The translations under genes and the position numbers were made by a program. The notes below the pieces were generated by a model. That model saw only the letters and a list, made by a program, of their open reading frames with translations, did no database searches and was not told the DNA's origin. From Aaosphaeria pasadenensis (Eukaryota > Ascomycota > Dothideomycetes > Pleosporales), in assembly GCA_022813625.1 (NCBI GenBank), contig JAKLMB010000012.1, positions 620,001-684,000 of the forward strand: DNA of 64,000 bases. The letters are read 5' to 3'. This document shows, piece by piece, positions 57,885-64,000 of this stretch. Each line of letters begins with the position of its first letter. Within the stretch, counting starts at the first letter, position 1.

Positions 57885-59574
57885 TTAATCGGAATCGCTG
57901 TCGTCGGCCTTGCGCTTCTTCTCCTTCTTCTCCTTCTTGGACTCCTTCTCAGCCTTCTTCTTCTCCTTCTTTTCCTTCTTCTTCTTCTTGCGCTCGGCCT
58001 CATCGTCGGAGCCCTCATCCTCCTCGCGGGACTTTCTCTTCTTGGACTTTCCAGGAGTCTCGACCGCAACCTCTGCCTCCTCGTCACCAGCGGGGGCGAT
58101 TGCAGGGGCTGCAAGGACCTCAGCAGTCGAAGTAGTCTCGGCCAAAGGTGCTGATTGTTGCTCGTTGGCGTTGAAGTCCTTGTACTCGGTGTTCCACTTG
58201 GCAGGAGTCTTCTCATTAGGTCGGCCGAATTTCTGCATCAAAGTTAGTATGGATCAGCTTCGAGTGCTACTTTGGAAACATACGTCGAGGGTTCCAGCCT
58301 CCTTCATCTTCTTCTTCTCAGTCGCGACAGGTCCCATTCCCCAGCGCCTGGGGTACAAGTCACGCTCCATGATGACACGCTTGATCCTGGCAACAACGCC
58401 GTGGTCGCATGAGGACATCTCGACAGCAGACATTTGCGCGTAAGCCAAAGCGATGGCCTCTCCCTTGGTGGTCATGAGGACGACCTCCTCGTGAACCTCA
58501 ATATCCTTCTCTGCAATGATGGTAAGTATTTACTTTGTTCAAATGAGTAGTTTCCACGTACCGAATCGGAGGAGACCAGGAATCATGAGCTTGGCACCGT
58601 AGCAGATGGCGTTGACAGAGCTGTCCTTCACGACGACGCGCTTGTAGCTCGTGAGCAAAGTCTCGAGGGGCGAGATGACCTGACGGAGGTAGGACTCGTC
58701 GCGGTTGTTGTCCTGGAGCCACTGGGCATCAAGGACGTCATGGAGAGTGACCATTCCCTTGGACTCATCCATGGCTCCACTCCTAACACGACGGAGCTCC
58801 TGCATGTGCGCGCCTACACCGAGAAGAAGACCAAGATGCACACAAAGAGTACGGATGTAGGTTCCTGCCTCGCAGCTAACCCAGAAGACACCAAGCTGCC
58901 TCTCATTGTCGAACTCGTACAAGTTGCTCTCGTGGATGGTACGGATGCGCAATTGACGCTTGACGGCGGAAATGAGCGGGGGACGCTGGAACAGAGCGCC
59001 GGTGAGGGTCTCGAGAGCACGGGCGAATTGAGCCTCTCCTCCAGGAAGCTTGTCGTGGAGACGGATGACACACACGTACTCCTTTCCAGCACCCTGCTGG
59101 GACTTCACGAGGCGGGTCGCGCGGTCGATACAGACGATGAGACAGCCGGTGACCTTGGGATCGAGAGTTCCACTGTGACCAGTCTTCTCCACTCTGTTAC
59201 GTCGTGAGCCAAGATGTTCACTCGTGGAAAGTAGGCTGGAAAGGATGCAGGAAAATTTACCTCAGCATGCGCTTGATCCAAGCAACGACTTCGTGACTGG
59301 AAGGGTTTGAGGGCTTGTCAAGGTTGATCACACCAGAGCTAATGTAAGACTTGAGATCACGCGAATGAGGCGCGCAACCGTGGGGGATAGGAGTGAAATG
59401 TGCGGTGCGAACAAGCACTGTAAAAGGTCAGCGAAAAGTGCATTGGAGCTATGTGAAGAGCTACCCACAGTCGCTCCAGTTCTTGAGGAGAAGTGGCCAT
59501 TCGCTGGTATCAATGGCTGGCGCGGAAGCCGCAGGCTTCAGCGTGTAATCAGCATCTGCTTTAACGAGAGCCAT
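57885..59574 (-). CDS. CBF5: H/ACA snoRNP pseudouridine synthase (dyskerin/CBF5)
   Basis: Catalytic subunit of H/ACA ribonucleoprotein, converting uridine to pseudouridine in rRNA and acting in rRNA processing, in the nucleolus. Minus-strand exons are 59574-59469, 59417-59261, 59193-58562, 58510-58284 and 58232-57885 (introns 51-67 bp), giving 489 residues. Intron 1 uses a GTGGGT donor, which restores LLVRTAHFTPIPHG. The TruB catalytic motif is HSGTLDPKVTG with its Asp. The PUA domain follows from about residue 300 (VVVKDSSVNAICYGAKLMIPG, EEVVLMTTKGEAIALAYAQM). The last 60 residues are Lys/Glu runs ending DDSDSD, the usual KKE/D tail. Head-to-head with MRPS10. Confidence 0.96.
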
Positions 59575-59767
59575 GGCGATAAAATGTGGTCGTTAAATCT
59601 GCTTGCTATAGCGATGTATGGAGGTTCGAAGTTCTTCCCAGAGAAAACATTTTTGGTTGCGCCAAGTTTTCAACCACGCTATAGCTAGCCCATACAGGAC
59701 TAGCTCCTTCTGCCACCCTCGACCATCAACTTTCGAAGTTCTACAGAACATTGCCATTCATACAGCT
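59575..59767. promoter_or_regulatory. Short shared promoter region of CBF5 and MRPS10
   Basis: Only 193 bp separates the two start codons, which face away from each other, so the promoters and both 5' UTRs must overlap or adjoin. No specific motif is assigned. Confidence 0.7.
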
Positions 59768-60913
59768 ATGGCGGCGCCACGATGTTCAAGGGCCCTGCTG
59801 GGTCCTGCAAAAAGAGTCAATGTAAGAATTGAAGATCTAGAAAACCTGAATAGGTGCTTACTCGCTGGCGATAGCTCTCCACCCCAACCTCTTGCGCTCG
59901 AAGTTTTTCTCACTCCACCCAATTAAGAGACGATGCGAACAATGGTAGCAAGACGACAGGACCACTGGCCGAGGAATTGGAGAAAATGGGCATCAATCCC
60001 GACGAGTACAAGATGTAAGGTTCCGGAGGGTTGTCGAAGAGAGATGAACATGGGCTAATGCATCGTGTAGGCTGTGGAAAAGTCACCAGCTAGCGGAGCG
60101 GAGATCAAAGAAGCGGGAACCAAAGTCCAAAGAGGAATCCGAGAAGCGATGGAAAGAGCTCCAGGATTCGCCCGACCACAACACCCTCCTTCACGCATAC
60201 AAGAGAGCAGGGATTGAGCCTATAAAACTAGCAAAGTATGGAACACCTCAAACCGTTACCCCACTGAGCCACATCTGACAGAGAACAGGAAAATGGGCAT
60301 TGAGCTACCAGGCGGCGAGAAACCAAAGTTGGACGACAAGACAGAAAAGGAGCTCGATGCTCTCCGTGATCCCTTGAACGTCAGAGCAATCCACCTCCGA
60401 CCCCTCCGCCGCACACCCACACACGGTATCCCCGTATGCGATCTTCAGCTACGAACATACTCTATCCGAAATCTCGAGTTCTTTGCCGACTTCGCCATGC
60501 GAGCAGCATACTTCCTGAACCTCCCAGCCCGCGGCCCAATCCCCCTCCCACGGATAACAGAACGCTGGACGGTACCGCGATCCAATTTCATTTTCAAGAA
60601 GTCCCAAGAGAACTTCGAACGTATCACCATGCGCCGCCTCATCCAAATCCAAGACGGCCACCCCGACGTCGTCAAGGCATGGCTCGCATTCCTCCAAGAG
60701 CACCAGTTCCACGGTGTGGGTATGAAGGCGAACATCTGGGAGCACGAAAGTCTAGAGGATGCACTTAGCGTTGGTTCGGATATCAAGGAGGGTAGCTACG
60801 AGGGCAGGAGAGAATCTCCAATGTTGGAGAAGGTCAACGAGATCCTGGCAAGCAAGGGCTTCAAGGAGGCTATGGCAGGGTACAAGGTTCCCGAAGTTGA
60901 GTCGCGGCCTTGA
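59768..60913 (+). CDS. MRPS10: Mitochondrial ribosomal protein uS10m
   Basis: Small-subunit protein of the mitochondrial ribosome (yeast RSM10). Exons are 59768-59821, 59875-60014, 60071-60235 and 60289-60913 (introns 53-56 bp), giving 327 residues. Exon 2 begins at 59875 because this keeps frame and yields CARSFSHSTQLRDDANNG, a typical presequence end; a later acceptor at 59952 would lose it. The S10 domain lies in exon 4 (HLRPLRRTPTHGIPVCDLQLRTYS, given here in part as RRTPTHGIPVCDLQLRTYS, then WTVPRSNFIFKKSQENFER). An extra charged region of about 100 residues precedes it, as in other filamentous fungi. The gene is complete. Confidence 0.92.
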
Positions 60914-61154
60914 AGAACTGCATTATGTACGATTACTTACTGTGATTTGGCATTGTGTTTTGCTATATGTTCTACGTGAGAAGCCAAGACGTATAGTCCT
61001 GAAATGTATTAAATGTATATATATCATGCCACAATTCTCTGCATCTTTATTACCATGTTTAACGTATGAGGTTCTTGAACATACTTCAGGCATCACGAAG
61101 TTTTAGAAAGAGTTTTGTATGATCTTGTTGAAGGTGAAATCTAGATATTGCCAT

Positions 61155-62258
61155 CTATATGACGATCAGACTATCACTCAGCGGGTCCTGCCACCAATAC
61201 CCCCTCCAACCGTCTTTCGACTCCCTCACCACCTGAATGATATCTATGACGAACAACCTTATAAGGTCCGTGATAATCCAAAGCACCAACAACAATACCA
61301 ATAACGCCTTCACTCTCTTCATCTGCCGCCCTCCGAACACCCGTACAGACCTCTCCGAGCTGAAGCCCAACCTCCGCAAGATCTCATGGCGGAAGACGTA
61401 GATGAAAATGAGCAACAGCAAGCTCTGCAAAACCTGAAAGAAAATCCTACTCGCGCCCCTCCCGGACGTTACGAGGAAAGTGACCGCCCCGACGGAGGTG
61501 TACAGCCAACGGTTGTCGCTGTCTGCTATCATAGCGATGATAAGATGCAGCAGCATGGACAGCAGCATCTCGACGATGAACTGACTCGACTGCGTCATCC
61601 CGAGCCAATGACTATGTTTCCCCTCCTTCGCTTCGAACGACTTGCTCACGGTCCATCGTAGGCGCAGGATGAGCGTCAGGATGCTGACGACACCGCACGC
61701 CGCGCTCGCGATCCCCATGGCGCCGTTCCGGTGGTCGAAAGACAATGCGTCGCCCTCGTGGCTCTGCATTCTCCGCACCCACATGACGATGGTGCCGACG
61801 GCCTGCGTGACTGCGAAGAGCGCTGCTAAAAGCTTCCCCGCCCAGACCCAGTCGAAGGGGATGGAGGTCTTCTCCGCGAAGCCGTTGCCGATGTTGAGAA
61901 GGTGGACGCTCTCGTTGTTCTTCTCCTCGCCTTCTTTGTCGACTTTCAAGTGTGCGTGCTGCCCGAGCGCGGCGGAGAGGTAGAATCGGAAGTGCGTTTC
62001 GTCGGAGTCTTCGTAGTTGCGGCAGAATTGGATGATGGAGCGGATGGCGGAGATGGCGAATTCGATCACCGGGAGGGTTGGGACGAAGAGGAAGAAGAGG
62101 AGGCGGAGGGCTTGGAGGTGCGAGCGGTTTGGTCGCCGCGAGAGGGCGGAGAGGTAGGCATAGCTTGCTAGGGCGAAGATGTGGGTTGTGAGGGTTTTGA
62201 TAACGAGTTCGAGGGGCGTTCGTAGGCTTTCTTCTTCTCCTTCAGCGACAGCGGACAT
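61155..62258 (-). CDS. Multipass membrane protein of unknown function
   Basis: A single minus-strand exon of 367 residues that I do not recognise. The first ATG in the frame is used. Hydrophobic stretches appear at about residues 28-45, 50-72, 140-160, 185-202, 230-248, 255-272, 276-293 and 315-342 (for example ALRLLFFLFVPTLPVIEFAI, QVLQSLLLLIFIYVFRHEI and ALLVLLLVLWIITDLIRLFVI). An Asp/Glu-rich loop near 110-125 separates the first pair from the rest. There is no signal peptide or known motif. It converges with MRPS10 across 241 bp and is divergent from the Spo12 gene. Confidence 0.82.
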   Translation of the reverse strand: MSAVAEGEEESLRTPLELVIKTLTTHIFALASYAYLSALSRRPNRSHLQALRLLFFLFVPTLPVIEFAISAIRSIIQFCRNYEDSDETHFRFYLSAALGQHAHLKVDKEGEEKNNESVHLLNIGNGFAEKTSIPFDWVWAGKLLAALFAVTQAVGTIVMWVRRMQSHEGDALSFDHRNGAMGIASAACGVVSILTLILRLRWTVSKSFEAKEGKHSHWLGMTQSSQFIVEMLLSMLLHLIIAMIADSDNRWLYTSVGAVTFLVTSGRGASRIFFQVLQSLLLLIFIYVFRHEILRRLGFSSERSVRVFGGRQMKRVKALLVLLLVLWIITDLIRLFVIDIIQVVRESKDGWRGYWWQDPLSDSLIVI

Positions 62259-63101
62259 GGTGGGTGGGAGTTGACGATGGCGGAATGGATTTGGAGGACA
62301 TTGTCGAGGAGAGGAAAGGAAGGTTTTCAGATATGGGATTAATTACCATGTCCCGCAACTAGAACTAATTTCTCAGCACCAGGGCAAGAGAAGGGAATAG
62401 CGTGTGGCTGATGGAGTGTTTCGAAGCTGCAGACGCTGTGGGGGCCTAAGTTAAGGCTGTGTCGTGATGATCTGCATCGTACCCGTCTTGCGCCTCGAAG
62501 AGGAGTAATCCGATCGTCGAGCGAGGGTGCGAAGGTAGGCAACGACTTGCTGACAGAATATTGCCCCTTTGGAACGTTGAGGTCAGACAGACTAAGTTAG
62601 TTGCAGTGTGGATGCTGTAGAGCTTGATATGAGGCCTTGATCAAGCTTGTTCTCTAGCTGCAGATGAATGGATGTACGACTCTGCAGGTACGTACTGTGT
62701 CACGAAACATATGCACTCTGCCGCAGCGTTCAACTTGGATCTAAAGCTGAACTAAATAATAATCCGTACAAGATGTTATGATAGCCTGAATCATTATTTA
62801 TTATTGTAGTCTCGTATGCTTGGACGCAATTTATAAAGAGGTCTACATGGTTGGGGTGACGTCGTTGTGTGTGTATCGATAGTGAGCGGTTGCCGGGCAA
62901 CGGGGGGACTAATCAACAACAACGGTTGAAAAGTTCATTTCTCAAGCATAACTATTAAGGTACGAGCATAATCCAAAAGCAGCCACACATTTCGAACATT
63001 CTCCACACTCCACACTTCACACACTTTACTCAACTACCTACATTTCCGAACTTCAACTTATACTTGCACTTGCAACTTTCGAACCTGTCTATCAATCAAC
63101 C
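62259..63101. promoter_or_regulatory. Divergent region upstream of the Spo12 gene
   Basis: This is 843 bp between the membrane-protein start and the Spo12 start. The last 110 bases are C/A/T-rich (CACACTCCACACTTCACAC), probably the Spo12 leader. No open frame of interest is seen. Confidence 0.5.
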
Positions 63102-63565
63102 ATGTCCTCTCCAGCTGTTCTCGCTGCTCGCGACACCAATGTCCAGCTCGCTAAGCCTACCAACGCAACCGAGAATGAGAAGCCTAAGAGCCTTGAGTAC
63201 CATCGCCAGATGCTCGAGTCGCGCTTGAAGGACGACCAGTATGTCTTCCTATTCTTGCGTTTTCTACTTATTACTGATGTTCCCTCTAGACCTGCGCAAT
63301 ATGTCTCACCTTCCGACGAGATCATGTCGCCCGCTACCCAGAAGCTGAATGCATTCCGCAACAAGCACGTCATGAAGAAGTATGTTGGAGCCTTAAATCG
63401 AAACACTATACCATGCTGATTTATTCCTTTAGGTCGAAGCCACAGACGCTGTTTAAGAAGACCAGCACCAAGAACTTTGAGTCCAGCAAAGCTTCGGGAG
63501 CCGCCATGTTCGCCGACATCCCAAAGAATGCTCCTCAGGAAGCGGCAGAAGAGGACAAGATGTGA
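63102..63565 (+). CDS. Spo12-family cell-cycle protein
   Basis: Small nuclear/nucleolar protein of the Spo12 family; in yeast it promotes mitotic exit through the FEAR pathway. Exons are 63102-63238, 63290-63379 and 63433-63565 (introns 51 and 53 bp), giving 119 residues. The family core is SPATQKLNAFRNKHVMKKSK followed by PQTLF, built across intron 2. The Ser-Pro next to the core (VSPSDEIMSPATQK) fits a site for cyclin-dependent or MAP kinases. The ends are charged and look disordered. The call relies on the core motif. Confidence 0.85.
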
Positions 63566-64000
63566 TGGGCGTCGACTTTCGCCATTGCAAGGCCATGTCG
63601 CTTGCTGTTTTTAGCGAGCTGACTGACTCATTGTTTCTTAACCCTTCTCTCCGATACCCATGTTTATATTAACGACACTTCATTCTTGGGGAGGTTCGAT
63701 TCCTCGGTCGGGGGACGGCACGATGGTGGTTTGGGCTAGGATTATTGCAGATGCAAAGGGACCCTTGGAGTTTATGGTAATACGGTCGCCAGGCTGGCAG
63801 CCTTTTGTAAAATAGTTTAATGGAATGGAAACGAACTGAAAATGCGTGTATTGTGCCTTCGAGGAGTTTCCGTCTCGATTGTTGTAGATTTGACTATCAT
63901 GAAGATCACGACTAGCTCAACCCCACATTGATAGATGCGCCGTCGCCAAGCACCGTTTATCTTGCCCACCTCACAGCCCTATTCCTCACCACCATCCTTC
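63566..64000. other. Downstream of the Spo12 gene to the window end
   Basis: This is 435 bp of 3' flank. A GGTTCGATTCC sequence near 63692-63702 resembles a tRNA B box but has no supporting tRNA structure. No gene is seen. Confidence 0.4.

Noticed and set aside
59953..60014. Shorter exon 2 of MRPS10 starting after the AG at 59952
   Set aside because: The AG at 59874 also keeps frame, gives a 53 bp intron like its neighbours and restores a normal mitochondrial presequence.
63692..63702. tRNA B-box-like GGTTCGATTCC
   Set aside because: No acceptor stem, anticodon arm or A box could be fitted around it.

Overview
The window is nuclear DNA from a filamentous ascomycete (Pezizomycotina). The evidence is the gene content (STE3-type pheromone receptor, secreted serine carboxypeptidase, GMC oxidoreductase, fungal-only multidomain proteins, SMI1/KNR4, Spo12), mostly 46-80 bp introns with GT-AG ends and CTNAC-like branch sites, and genes lying on both strands without operons. 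I could not place it to class. Exon limits were worked out by hand from reading frame, splice signals and recalled family patterns; there is no transcript evidence.

Layout. 1-6.6 kb: the 3' part of a GMC oxidoreductase, a GPI-type S10 carboxypeptidase and a small protein of unknown function. 6.7-11.2 kb: COQ8 (minus) head-to-head with an N-terminal amidase (NTA1-like). 12.6-14 kb: a BTB/POZ gene broken by two in-frame TAG codons. 15.2-17 kb: a Mn-type cation diffusion facilitator. 18.3-28 kb: the most unusual part, a 2230-residue protein with a fungal Cys/His-rich N-terminal module, an RRM-like stretch and two macro (ADP-ribose-binding) domains. It is transcribed divergently from a gene with a hydrophobic fungal NLR/HET-type N-terminus and a DUF7580-like body. 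29.3-30.9 kb: KNR4/SMI1. 30.9-36.1 kb: a 5.2 kb stretch without a convincing gene. 36.1-43.7 kb: a WDR70-like WD40 protein, mitochondrial SSB RIM1, a multipass membrane protein and MTO1. 44.1-54.7 kb: STE3 receptor, an unknown membrane/coiled-coil protein, an HSL-family hydrolase and a YPK9/ATP13A2-type P5B ATPase. 55.8-63.6 kb: a class II J-protein, CBF5 head-to-head with mitochondrial ribosomal protein S10, a multipass membrane protein and Spo12.

How the genes relate. Most are unlinked housekeeping functions. Four act in mitochondria (COQ8, RIM1, MTO1, MRPS10), and NTA1 may be partly mitochondrial. CBF5 and MRPS10 share a 193 bp gap and both serve ribosome production. The macro-domain gene and its divergent neighbour form the best candidate for an undescribed two-gene module, possibly for self/non-self recognition or stress signalling. 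That role is inference from domain content and layout only.
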